Source: JAUWBF01 sp043815125 (GTDB lineage Bacteria > Verrucomicrobiota > Verrucomicrobiia > Opitutales > Opitutaceae). Taken from it: DNA of 20,021 nt. Below are positions 6,625 to 13,810 of the stretch, in pieces. The DNA lies in NCBI GenBank assembly GCA_043815125.1, contig JBDRJH010000112.1, positions 1-20,021 on the forward strand. The letters run 5' to 3'. Numbering within the stretch: position 1 is the stretch's first letter; each line of letters opens with the position of its first letter. The translations under genes were made by a program, and so were the position numbers. The notes beneath the pieces are model-generated. The model saw only the letters and a program-made list of their open reading frames with translations. It was not told the DNA's origin and ran no database searches.

Positions 6625-9600
6625 CTATTCAGGGTAAGCCCGCAGTCGGAAAAATATACGCTGTGGATGCGAAACATCTGCCTTCAGCGCGGCGATCATG
6701 TGACGAGTGCCGCTTTCCGGATCCCGGGAAACCTCAGTGATTTCAATGTCAGCGCTGCTCCAAGATCCTGCCTGCAACGTGGAGGATGATTCCACCAACC
6801 AGACCGCGCCTTCCAAGGAGGCCGCCAAGTCAAAAGCCGCGTAAGGCCGCCCGTTGTCATCCCGTTGCACCGACAACGGGACTCCAGCCTCACGAGCCGT
6901 CGCAGAACGGCCCAGCACAAACTCCAACAGGTTGGGGACACCATCCGTGTCAGGATCCGCATCCGCCGACCACATGTCCGCCGCACCGGTGTGCAACAAC
7001 TCGTTTTCTGCAAAGACCTGCCGCGTCCAATTATGGTATGCGGTGCCGGGCTCCACCCTCAACCTCACTGGCAAGGTGATCTTCGGACGAACCGGGTCAT
7101 TCGTCTGGAACGCCAGGTTCGACTCGTAATACCCCGGTGACAATCCGGTGGCATCGATTTGCAGAGGGACCAGCGTGCTCCCCCCCGCGCTGGTTATTCC
7201 GTAGGTCAGGTCGGGTGCCAGCCACGATTGCGTCGTGCGAGTCAACGCACGCCAGACATTGATCCTGCCATCGGAGGCGACTTGCCCGTTCAGCGCGCCC
7301 GGGAAATCCACATTGCCCAACAGCAGAGCCCGGTAGTCCTCTCCGGCCAGGTGCGGATTCCACGCATGGATCAATGCCAACGCACCGCTGACATGAGGCG
7401 CCGCCATCGAGGTGCCGCTCATGTAGGCGAAGCCTCCGGCCCGATAACAGCTCAGTATGTCCAACCCCGGGGCGGCCACGTCCACCGAGAACCGACCGTA
7501 GTTCGAGAAAGACGCCAATCGATTGTCCGGGGTGGACGCCGCGACCGACACGATTCCGGGCACCGCGTAGGATGACGGATAAAATGGATCGGCATCATTG
7601 TTCGTGGCCGAATTACCCGCGGCGGCCACGAACAGTCCGCGGGTGCCGGTCACGTGCTGACTGATGGCGTTTTGTAACAACGTTGAATAGCCACCGCCTC
7701 CCCAACTCGCGTTGATCAGTCGGGCTCCACGCTTCCTCGCATAATCAACCGCCTGAATCGCGTCGGATGTGTAGCCGACACCGGTTGCCGAAAGGAAACG
7801 CACGGGCAAAATCTTGGCGCCCCACGCCACCCCGACGACACCGAACGCATTGTCCCCGACCGCCGCAATAGTTCCCGCCACATGCGTGCCGTGCCCGTGC
7901 GGATCGGCCTGGGCAGGCTTGTTCTCCACAAAATCCCACCCCCGGACGTCATCCGCATAGCCATTGCCATCATCATCAACGCCATTGCCGGGGATCTCTC
8001 CCGGATTTACCGCGAGGTTCGCCGCCAAGTCCGGGTGGGCGATATCAACCCCCGTATCGATAACGGCAACCATCAACGCGGGATCACCAGTGGATACATT
8101 CCATGCCCGCCGCGCCTCGATGCCACCGGTGTCGCCCGAGTCCAGCCCCCACAAGGCTCCCGAAGACGAGTCGTTGGTGTTCACCGCGGGTGGCGGTTCC
8201 GCATCCGGTCCCTCCACCCGGACCAGACGCCACTCCAATGGGGCGCCGCCGATGTTTCTGATCGAAAAATTTTCGGTTCCACGCGTGCCTGCGACGATGC
8301 TGGCGTCCAGCAAGACGGGAGTGAGAGACGCGCCCGGGACCCCGGTGGCGACCCCCGTCAGGTTAAGCTGCACGTCATTGCCCTCCAGAGCATCGGAGAC
8401 GATGTGCAGTTTGCCTGTGCGCACGCCTCCGGTTGTCGGGCGAAACATGACCTCACAGTAATAGATGCCTCCGGGCGGCACGGGCGGCACAACCGCCTGC
8501 TTCGGCACAAAATCCAATTGGTCGCTGGTGATCGACGACACGTGCAGGTCGGCAGTGCCTGCATTTTTCAACGTGACCATGCGTGTCACGCTCCCGCCGA
8601 CGGTCGAATTCGGGAACGTCAGGAGCGTCGCCGGATACAACACCAAGCGTGGTGCCGACACCGGAGGTTCGGCCGAGGCGTGGGCTTCGATGCGCAAATT
8701 ATCGATGCCGACTCCGCCGCTGCCGTTCGAATCCGTCACGGATATCCGCATCGCCCTCGCATCGCCGGACGCCGCACGAGGCACGGTGGAGATCAAAGGC
8801 GTCCCGTTCAACGAAAGCTCCAGACGCGACGTTGCCGGGGTGTAGACCGCCCTCACCCGGTTCACGATGTCTGACGAGTAGGAATAGCTCCCCGATGAGT
8901 TCATCACCGTAATCGAGTTTGAGCTGAAATCCACGCGCACCAAACCGCTCACACAGTCAAAAAACAGCGTGGTCGATTTGCTTTGGTCAACCTGGAGCAA
9001 GTCGAACTCCACCACATAGCTCTCGGCACCACGCAATAGATCGAAGCGAAGCTGACTATAGCCAGTTCCACTACCGCCACCAATGAGTTCCAAGGGACGG
9101 TCCGTGAGCGCCCCTAGCGAGGCCCTGACTTTTGGAGAACCGAAATTCACGCTGGAAATCGCATAGGGGCCGCTGACCGGAGGAGCCGCGTCCACCGTCG
9201 AGTCCTCGTCATTCCAATCCACGTCATAGATCACCGGGAGTGAGGGATCAGGAGGAAGCGGAGTCTCCTGCCCCTCCAAAGTCACCACGATGTTGTCGAT
9301 CATGTAGGGAGGATTGGCCGCGACCAACTTGACGAGATTCTGAAAGGTGTTCGGGAAGGAGAACGTCTGAAAATCATTAAGCGGACCGGTGCCATCCATC
9401 ACCCCATCTGTGGTGAAGCTCGTCGTAACGGTCGTTCCATCGGCTCGATACCCGGTAAAGGCTACCGACTTGGGGTATCTGTAGACGCTGCTGTATTCGG
9501 CCAGATCGATTTGGTGGACTTGGAACGGGAGGTTGTCCTTGTGGGAAAAGACCAACCCACCGTCCGAACTCAGAACCCTCACATAATAGCTGCCGTTCAG

Positions 9601-10575
9601 CGGATAACCCGACGTGTAGGCGGTCTGGATATACACCGACGACGAATCCGACACCATCTGGGTGCGGATGAAGAAATTCTGCAACCGGGTGCCCGGACGA
9701 AACGAGTTGGGCGCATTGGGGGCTTCGAATTGCAGCACCCGCGCGCCGGCCGGAGCGGACGTCAGCAAGGACTTGGCCTGATCACGCACGGCCTCCGGTC
9801 CGTAGGTTGATACCGGGTTCGCGTCGAAACCACGCACCCAGTCCTGGCTCACGGGATCGATCAACATTTTCCCCGACTCATCGGCGGCCACCGCCGTTCC
9901 CGAACCAAACACTTCGCCGGTCGTCACCAAAAAGTCCGGCTCCGCGACAAACCCGGCCAGCACCGGGTCGGCCTGCACAACGCGCAAAGCATCGTCCACC
10001 GCCGTCATCGGATCACCGGAAAGCGGCAGGCGATACAAGCCCGAGTCCCCGATTCGCTCCGCAGCCGACCAGCCCAATTGCCGCAGACGATCTTGCAAAA
10101 CAACCTCCTGCTTGCCGGATACACCCAGTAACAGGTGGTCCGCGACATAGGCATATTCACGACCATGTGCGGGCGATCCTCCGCTCGAACCGGTTACATA
10201 CTCCCGAGTCATCACCACGCGCGGATACCTTCCCTCAACGGTCAAAACGGTCCGCTCGCGCAAAACACCGTCCGCTGCAAGGCCGCTTGCCCGAGACAAT
10301 ATTGAGGTCGCCTTGAGCCTGTTCATCAGATCCGAAGGCCTGACATCAACGGCCCCCGACGCCGCCCACTGAACCGTCGGTGGCCGGTAGGCATGAGGCT
10401 CCGTGGTGATGGCAGGGATCGTCTCCCCCTGACCGGACAAACTTCTAGACAATTCCGACGTGGCCGGCCGGGCGGAGTGGATCGAGGCATCCGGAGTCTC
10501 TCGCCAGACGAACCAATACCCCAGCATGGCGCATGAAGCCGCAACTAACGCAAGACGCCTGGGCACTTTTGACAT
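6625..10575 (-). CDS. Large multidomain subtilisin-like (S8) serine protease, exported or membrane-anchored
   Basis: A 1316-residue exported endopeptidase. MSKVPRRLALVAASCAMLGYWFVW is a signal peptide or anchor, which favours the ATG at 10573-10575 over an upstream in-frame TTG at 10644. Residues about 140-215 (EVVLQDRLRQLGW onward) resemble subtilase propeptide-like regions. About 240-440 and 445-632 are beta-rich, the latter lectin/LamG-like. About 640-745 resembles an ASH/choice-of-anchor-D domain (VTLKNAGTADLHV). The catalytic domain (about 805-1115) has AVIDTGVD (D840), HGHGTHVAGT (H895), the oxyanion region AAAGNSA, and SGTSMAAPHVSG (S1056), so the triad is intact. The C-terminus has DPDTDGVPNLLEFVLG, a Ca-binding-like motif, and ends FFRLRAYPE, a module I associate with verrucomicrobial secreted proteins. 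Base composition is visibly less GC-rich than in neighbouring genes. It is likely monocistronic with its own promoter. Substrate unknown. Confidence 0.93.
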   Translation of the reverse strand: MSKVPRRLALVAASCAMLGYWFVWRETPDASIHSARPATSELSRSLSGQGETIPAITTEPHAYRPPTVQWAASGAVDVRPSDLMNRLKATSILSRASGLAADGVLRERTVLTVEGRYPRVVMTREYVTGSSGGSPAHGREYAYVADHLLLGVSGKQEVVLQDRLRQLGWSAAERIGDSGLYRLPLSGDPMTAVDDALRVVQADPVLAGFVAEPDFLVTTGEVFGSGTAVAADESGKMLIDPVSQDWVRGFDANPVSTYGPEAVRDQAKSLLTSAPAGARVLQFEAPNAPNSFRPGTRLQNFFIRTQMVSDSSSVYIQTAYTSGYPLNGSYYVRVLSSDGGLVFSHKDNLPFQVHQIDLAEYSSVYRYPKSVAFTGYRADGTTVTTSFTTDGVMDGTGPLNDFQTFSFPNTFQNLVKLVAANPPYMIDNIVVTLEGQETPLPPDPSLPVIYDVDWNDEDSTVDAAPPVSGPYAISSVNFGSPKVRASLGALTDRPLELIGGGSGTGYSQLRFDLLRGAESYVVEFDLLQVDQSKSTTLFFDCVSGLVRVDFSSNSITVMNSSGSYSYSSDIVNRVRAVYTPATSRLELSLNGTPLISTVPRAASGDARAMRISVTDSNGSGGVGIDNLRIEAHASAEPPVSAPRLVLYPATLLTFPNSTVGGSVTRMVTLKNAGTADLHVSSITSDQLDFVPKQAVVPPVPPGGIYYCEVMFRPTTGGVRTGKLHIVSDALEGNDVQLNLTGVATGVPGASLTPVLLDASIVAGTRGTENFSIRNIGGAPLEWRLVRVEGPDAEPPPAVNTNDSSSGALWGLDSGDTGGIEARRAWNVSTGDPALMVAVIDTGVDIAHPDLAANLAVNPGEIPGNGVDDDGNGYADDVRGWDFVENKPAQADPHGHGTHVAGTIAAVGDNAFGVVGVAWGAKILPVRFLSATGVGYTSDAIQAVDYARKRGARLINASWGGGGYSTLLQNAISQHVTGTRGLFVAAAGNSATNNDADPFYPSSYAVPGIVSVAASTPDNRLASFSNYGRFSVDVAAPGLDILSCYRAGGFAYMSGTSMAAPHVSGALALIHAWNPHLAGEDYRALLLGNVDFPGALNGQVASDGRINVWRALTRTTQSWLAPDLTYGITSAGGSTLVPLQIDATGLSPGYYESNLAFQTNDPVRPKITLPVRLRVEPGTAYHNWTRQVFAENELLHTGAADMWSADADPDTDGVPNLLEFVLGRSATAREAGVPLSVQRDDNGRPYAAFDLAASLEGAVWLVESSSTLQAGSWSSADIEITEVSRDPESGTRHMIAALKADVSHPQRIFFRLRAYPE

Positions 10576-10658
10576 ATATCGGACGAAGTGAAGCGCCCAA
10601 ACTGGGGCTATCCGCCGAACGATGGCAACCACCGAGTTTCGCAACTCGTCAATTAAGA

Positions 10659-10686
10659 ATTCTTAACAAAGGTATAACCCCATCAA
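10659..10686 (-). promoter_or_regulatory. Candidate sigma-70-type promoter for the S8 protease
   Basis: On the minus strand TTGATG (10681-10686) and AAGAAT (10659-10664) are separated by 16 nt, each matching the consensus at four of six positions. The ATG is about 84 nt downstream. A perfect 14-bp palindrome TTAAGAATTCTTAA (10653-10666) covers the -10 box and could be an operator. Further into the leader, 10633-10648 can fold as CGAGTT-GCGA-AACTCG. The region is AT-rich against its surroundings, which favours a real promoter, but it is unproven. Confidence 0.35.
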
Positions 10687-10714
10687 AAATTCCCCACACA
10701 AACAGCCGCCCTTG

Positions 10715-11290
10715 TCAGCTCGCCCCGCTCAGCCGTGCGATGACCGCGGGCAGCAGCGCGTGCTCGGCGGCGTGGACCTTGGCGGCGAGGGTTTCAAGCG
10801 TATCGCTTTCTTCGATACGCACGGCGGCCTGGTCCAGGATCGGGCCGCCGTCCACCTCGGCGGTGACGTGGTGCACGGTGCAGCCGGTCACCTTGACACC
10901 GCGCCGGAAGGCCTGGCCGATGCCGTCCAGCCCGGGGAAGCTGGGCAGGAGGCTCGGGTGCAGGTTGATGATCTTGCCCGCGAAGGCCTCGAGGAAGCGC
11001 GGTTTGATGACGCGCATGAAGCCGGCGAGCACGATGAGGTCGGGCGCACACGCGGTGATGGCGGCGATGTAGTGCTCCTCGCCGGCGCCATCGAGCTTGG
11101 TTTTGAAGGGAGCCGCGTCGAGAAAGTCGGCGGGCACGCCGAAGCGCGGGCCGAGCGCAAGGATGCCCGCGTCGGGCTTGTCGGAATAGATCTGCACGAC
11201 GCGCGCGCGGCCGAGTTTGCCGGCCTGCTCGGCGAGAAGAATCGCCTCGGCGTTGGAGCCCCGACCGGAACCTAGGATGACGACGCGCAT
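10715..11290 (-). CDS. purN: Phosphoribosylglycinamide formyltransferase PurN
   Basis: Purine biosynthesis: transfers the formyl group of 10-formyltetrahydrofolate to GAR, giving FGAR, in the cytoplasm. The 191-residue product has the N-terminal loop VILGSGRGSNAEA, the formyltransferase signature IINLHPSLLPSFPG with N109 and H111, and GCTVHHVTAEVDGGPIL with D147. These three residues match the E. coli catalytic triad N106/H108/D144 with a constant offset, so the enzyme should be active. The ATG at 11288-11290 is preceded by CCGGAGTAA, where GGAG overlaps the end of the toxin gene; the gap is only 9 nt. It is the last gene of a minus-strand run grpE-dnaJ-antitoxin-toxin-purN. No other pur gene is in the window. 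Confidence 0.96.
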   Translation of the reverse strand: MRVVILGSGRGSNAEAILLAEQAGKLGRARVVQIYSDKPDAGILALGPRFGVPADFLDAAPFKTKLDGAGEEHYIAAITACAPDLIVLAGFMRVIKPRFLEAFAGKIINLHPSLLPSFPGLDGIGQAFRRGVKVTGCTVHHVTAEVDGGPILDQAAVRIEESDTLETLAAKVHAAEHALLPAVIARLSGAS

Positions 11291-11299
11291 GAGAAAAAA

Positions 11300-11554
11300 T
11301 TACTCCGGATATATCTCGACGACACGCAACTCCCGAACGGCGTGGTCCGCCCACGTGATGACCGTGTAATGACCGATGAGGTGCGCCTGAACCAATCGCC
11401 CGGAACCATCGCGATGCTCGTCCGCACCCGGCTCGTGCGGGTTTGACGCCAACCAACGCACGTTGGCCAACAGATGACGGGCGTCCGGTTCGTCCAGCCG
11501 CAAAAGAAACTCGGCCGCTGAGGCTTCCAACACGTAGCCGTAGGCACTGCTCAT
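11300..11554 (-). CDS. Putative RelE/ParE-superfamily toxin of a type II toxin-antitoxin pair
   Basis: An 84-residue basic-acidic mixed protein. The segment LLRLDEPDARHLLANVRWLASNP followed by LVQAHLIGHYTVITWADHAVRELRVVEI has the helix-helix-beta layout of RelE/ParE-like toxins, whose C-terminal strands typically read YRVxYxxxdxxxxixVlxi. RelE relatives cleave mRNA on the ribosome and ParE relatives inhibit gyrase; the sequence does not say which applies. Its ATG overlaps the upstream gene's stop (ATGA at 11551-11554), the usual coupling of antitoxin then toxin. The purN start is 9 nt after its stop. Recognition is by pattern and gene arrangement only; it could be a degenerate or domesticated member. 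Confidence 0.62.
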   Translation of the reverse strand: MSSAYGYVLEASAAEFLLRLDEPDARHLLANVRWLASNPHEPGADEHRDGSGRLVQAHLIGHYTVITWADHAVRELRVVEIYPE

Positions 11555-11766
11555 GCGGCGCCCGATGAAAACTTCTCGTTCAGGCGGCGCTCAATCTCGT
11601 CGGCAGAGACCTTTTGACCGGCATCCATACGAGCCATCGCCGCATCAATGCGCGCGGGCATGTCGGGATCGTTTTTCCAACGCAAAAGCCGCAATCGACG
11701 CTCGACCTCGGCACGGTCGGCGGGCGACATGCGGGTGATTTCATCGATGACTTCCGCGAGGGACAT
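11551..11766 (-). CDS. Putative small antitoxin of a type II toxin-antitoxin pair
   Basis: A 71-residue, mostly helical, charged protein. MSLAEVIDEITRMSPADRAEVERRL is followed by ARIDAAMARMDAGQKVSADEIERRLNEKF. The opening resembles the addiction-module-component type of small antitoxins, which begin with a helix, an LSPADR-like turn and an ERR-rich helix. The C-terminal half is what would wrap the toxin. It overlaps the toxin gene by 4 nt (ATGA). The start ATG at 11764-11766 lies 52 nt after the dnaJ stop, with no clear Shine-Dalgarno. No classical ribbon-helix-helix or Cro-type DNA-binding motif is obvious. Confidence rests on the pairing as much as on the sequence. Confidence 0.6.
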   Translation of the reverse strand: MSLAEVIDEITRMSPADRAEVERRLRLLRWKNDPDMPARIDAAMARMDAGQKVSADEIERRLNEKFSSGAA

Positions 11767-11783
11767 GCGGGCAACTTAGCTGT

Positions 11784-11810
11784 AAAAACGATCCGGGCAA
11801 GTTCGCTTGC
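11784..11810 (-). terminator. Weak hairpin after dnaJ, possible attenuating terminator
   Basis: Read on the minus strand, GCAAG (11806-11810) and CTTGC (11797-11801) form a 5-bp stem with a CGAA loop, and a run of five T follows about 8 nt later (11784-11788). The stem is short and the T-run is not adjacent, so at most this would partly terminate transcription between dnaJ and the toxin-antitoxin genes. Confidence 0.22.
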
Positions 11811-11818
11811 GCCGCGAC

Positions 11819-12976
11819 TCAGAAGAACTTCTTGGCCTTGTCGAACCAGCCTTGCGAGGTCGGGTGGTCGGCGTCGCCGCTGACCTTGGCGAACTCCTCG
11901 AGGATCTTCTTTTGCTCGGAGGTGAGGGTTTGCGGAACCTCGACGTGCACGCGCACGAGCTGGTCGCCCTGGGTGCGTCCGCGCAGCGAGGGCATGCCCT
12001 TGCCGCGCAGGCGGAAGGTGGTGCCGCTCTGGGTGCCGGCGGGGATCTTCAGCGAGCCCTTGCCGAAGAGCGTGGGCACCTCGATGCTGCCGCCGAGGGT
12101 GGCGAGGGTGAACTTGATCGGAATCTCGCAGAAGAGGTCGTCGGCGTGGCGCTCGAAGAGTTCGTGCTCCTTGACCTGAAGCACGATGTAGAGGTCGCCC
12201 GCGTGACCGCCGGCGAGGCCGGCCTCGCCGTTGCCGGCGGAGCGCAGGCGCGAGCCGGTTTCGACGCCGGCGGGGATGCGCACGGTGAGCTTGGTGGTCT
12301 TGGGGGCGCGGCCCTCGCCGTGGCAGGCGGTGCAGGCTTTCTCGATTTTTTGTCCGGAGCCGCCGCAGGTCGGGCAGACCTGGGTGAACGTAATGATGCC
12401 GCCACTACGGCGGACCTGGCCGGCGCCGCGGCAGGTGGGACAGGTGACTTTTTTGGAGCCGGGCTCGGCGCCGCTGCCGTCGCAGCGTTCGCAGGTGACG
12501 GCGCGGCGGAAGGAGATTTCCTTTTCGGCGCCCTTGGCGGCTTCCTCGAGGGTGATCTCCAGGTCGTAACGCAGGTCGGAACCGTCGCGGTCGGCGCCAC
12601 CGCGGCCGCCGCCGCCGCCGCCGAAGAACTCGTCGAAGATGCCGCCGCCGCCTCCGCCGCCGCCGGCGTTGAAGACCTCGCGGAAGATGTCGAAGGGATC
12701 GTGGAACCCGCCGCCGCCACCGGGGCTGCGGGGGCCGGCACCGCCGGCCTGCTGGAAGGCGGCGTGACCGTAGCGATCATAGGCGGCGCGCTTCTGCGGA
12801 TCCTTGAGGACCTCGTAGGCCTCGGAGACTTTTTTAAAGCTCTCCTCGGCCTCCTTGTTGCCGGGGTTTTTATCCGGGTGAAATTGGATGGCCTTCTTGC
12901 GGTAGGCTTTTTTCAGCTCGTCTTCGGTGGCGCCTTTTTGGACGCCGAGCAGTTCGTAGTAATCGGTTTGAGCCAT
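11819..12976 (-). CDS. dnaJ: Chaperone DnaJ (Hsp40, type I)
   Basis: Cytoplasmic co-chaperone that stimulates the DnaK ATPase and delivers unfolded clients. The 385-residue product is full length. The J domain (1-70) has YYELLGV and the essential HPD at 33-35. A Gly/Phe region (about 75-130) has unusually long poly-Gly runs, seen in DNA as CCG/CCGCC repeats near 12600-12720. Four zinc-binding repeats are intact: CERCDGSG (162), CPTCRGAG (179), CPTCGGSG (201) and CTACHGEG (215). C-terminal substrate-binding domains and a dimerisation tail follow. The ATG at 12974-12976 is preceded not by a Shine-Dalgarno but by CCTCCT. It follows grpE by 31 nt. dnaK is not adjacent, unlike the common grpE-dnaK-dnaJ order. 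Confidence 0.97.
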   Translation of the reverse strand: MAQTDYYELLGVQKGATEDELKKAYRKKAIQFHPDKNPGNKEAEESFKKVSEAYEVLKDPQKRAAYDRYGHAAFQQAGGAGPRSPGGGGGFHDPFDIFREVFNAGGGGGGGGIFDEFFGGGGGGRGGADRDGSDLRYDLEITLEEAAKGAEKEISFRRAVTCERCDGSGAEPGSKKVTCPTCRGAGQVRRSGGIITFTQVCPTCGGSGQKIEKACTACHGEGRAPKTTKLTVRIPAGVETGSRLRSAGNGEAGLAGGHAGDLYIVLQVKEHELFERHADDLFCEIPIKFTLATLGGSIEVPTLFGKGSLKIPAGTQSGTTFRLRGKGMPSLRGRTQGDQLVRVHVEVPQTLTSEQKKILEEFAKVSGDADHPTSQGWFDKAKKFF

Positions 12977-13007
12977 GGGCAGGAGGTGCGGACGAAAGGG
13001 TGTGCGA

Positions 13008-13616
13008 TCAGGAGGCGGCCGGTCCGCTGGAGACGAGCACGGAGGCGGCGCGCAGGAGGCGGCCGTTGAGGGTGTAGCCGGTGCGGATGACCTGGATGAC
13101 GTTGCCCTCGGGGATCTCGGCGTGGGGCTGGTTGGTGAGGGCCTCGTGGAAGTTGGGGTCGAAGGGCTCGCCGACGGGGTTGATCTGCTTGAGGCCGTGG
13201 TTGGCGAGGGTGGCGAGGAGTTGGTCGGAGACCATGGTCATGCCGCCGACGAGGGACTTGAGGTCGGCGTTGGGCGCGGCGGCGGCGGCGAGGCCGAGCG
13301 AGAGGTTGTCGAGCGCGGGGAGCAGGTCCTCGAGGACCTTGGAGGCGGCGTATTGGCGCAGCTCTTCCTTTTCGCGAATGGTGCGGCGGCGGAAGTTGTC
13401 GAACTCGGCGAGGGTGCGCAGGTAGCGCTCGTGGGCCTCGGCGGATTTGGCCTGGGCGGCGGCCAGCGGGTCGGCGGGGGCCTTGGTGTCGGCGGCGGCG
13501 GTCTCGGATTGACCGGCGGCGGCGTTGGTTTCGGGCGTGGCGGCCTCGGGCGCGGCGTTGGCGGCGTCGTTGGTGTCGGGAGAGGGAGTGGTGTCTTTGG
13601 CGGACTCGGCGGTCAT
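13008..13616 (-). CDS. grpE: Nucleotide exchange factor GrpE
   Basis: Homodimeric exchange factor that releases ADP from DnaK; cytoplasmic. In the 202-residue product residues 1-55 are Ala/Thr/Glu-rich and probably disordered. The long coiled coil includes RYLRTLAEFDNFRRRTIREKE, the conserved region before the four-helix bundle. The C-terminal beta wing carries the GrpE signature (FDPNFHEALTNQP, then VIQVIRTGYTLNGRLLRAASVLVS). The start ATG at 13614-13616 has no Shine-Dalgarno; the leader is pyrimidine-rich. I looked for a CIRCE element and a sigma-32-type promoter upstream and found neither, so heat control, if any, works by another mechanism. dnaJ follows after 31 nt. Confidence 0.96.
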   Translation of the reverse strand: MTAESAKDTTPSPDTNDAANAAPEAATPETNAAAGQSETAAADTKAPADPLAAAQAKSAEAHERYLRTLAEFDNFRRRTIREKEELRQYAASKVLEDLLPALDNLSLGLAAAAAPNADLKSLVGGMTMVSDQLLATLANHGLKQINPVGEPFDPNFHEALTNQPHAEIPEGNVIQVIRTGYTLNGRLLRAASVLVSSGPAAS

Positions 13617-13810
13617 AGGAAGGGGAGAGTGAAAGTTAGCTCCGCGGGTTATTCAAGCGGGAGTTGACCTCGGGGCGGATTGCGTGCGCCGGTGGCGCGG
13701 GAGGGTCGTGGCCGGGGAGGTCCGTGGCCGGGGAAAAGAGTAATCCATCAGGTCACTCTTTGCGCAACGTGCTGGTAATAAGCTTTATTCGAATGATGAA
13801 AAGGGGGCTG
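13617..13810. other. Intergenic region upstream of grpE with an inverted repeat and a short direct repeat
   Basis: The 194-bp gap contains AAAGAGT (13735-13741) and its exact complement ACTCTTT (13755-13761) around a 13-nt loop. This could be an operator or the terminator of the upstream gene. An 11-bp direct repeat GTGGCCGGGGA occurs at 13708-13718 and 13724-13734. An AT-rich patch (13770-13800) may hold a minus-strand promoter for grpE, but I see no convincing -35/-10 pair. No gene is apparent. Confidence 0.4.

Noticed and set aside
7882..8874. 330-aa open frame antisense to the S8 protease
   Set aside because: Covers the intact catalytic triad region of the protease and shows no recognisable domain.
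6625..10575. Lipoprotein signal (AASC) in the protease N-terminus
   Set aside because: The residue at -3 is Ala rather than Leu/Val and the cysteine lies inside the hydrophobic core, so a lipobox is not convincing.
10576..10644. TTG-initiated extension of the S8 protease
   Set aside because: It would place 23 residues before a typical signal or anchor sequence; the ATG at 10575 is better.
11807..13069. 420-aa open frame antisense to dnaJ
   Set aside because: dnaJ is unambiguous; this frame is an Ala/Gly/Leu shadow.
13617..13810. CIRCE element or sigma-32 promoter before grpE
   Set aside because: A CTTGAAT occurs on the minus strand but no CCCCAT-like -10 at the right distance, and no TTAGCACTC repeat exists.
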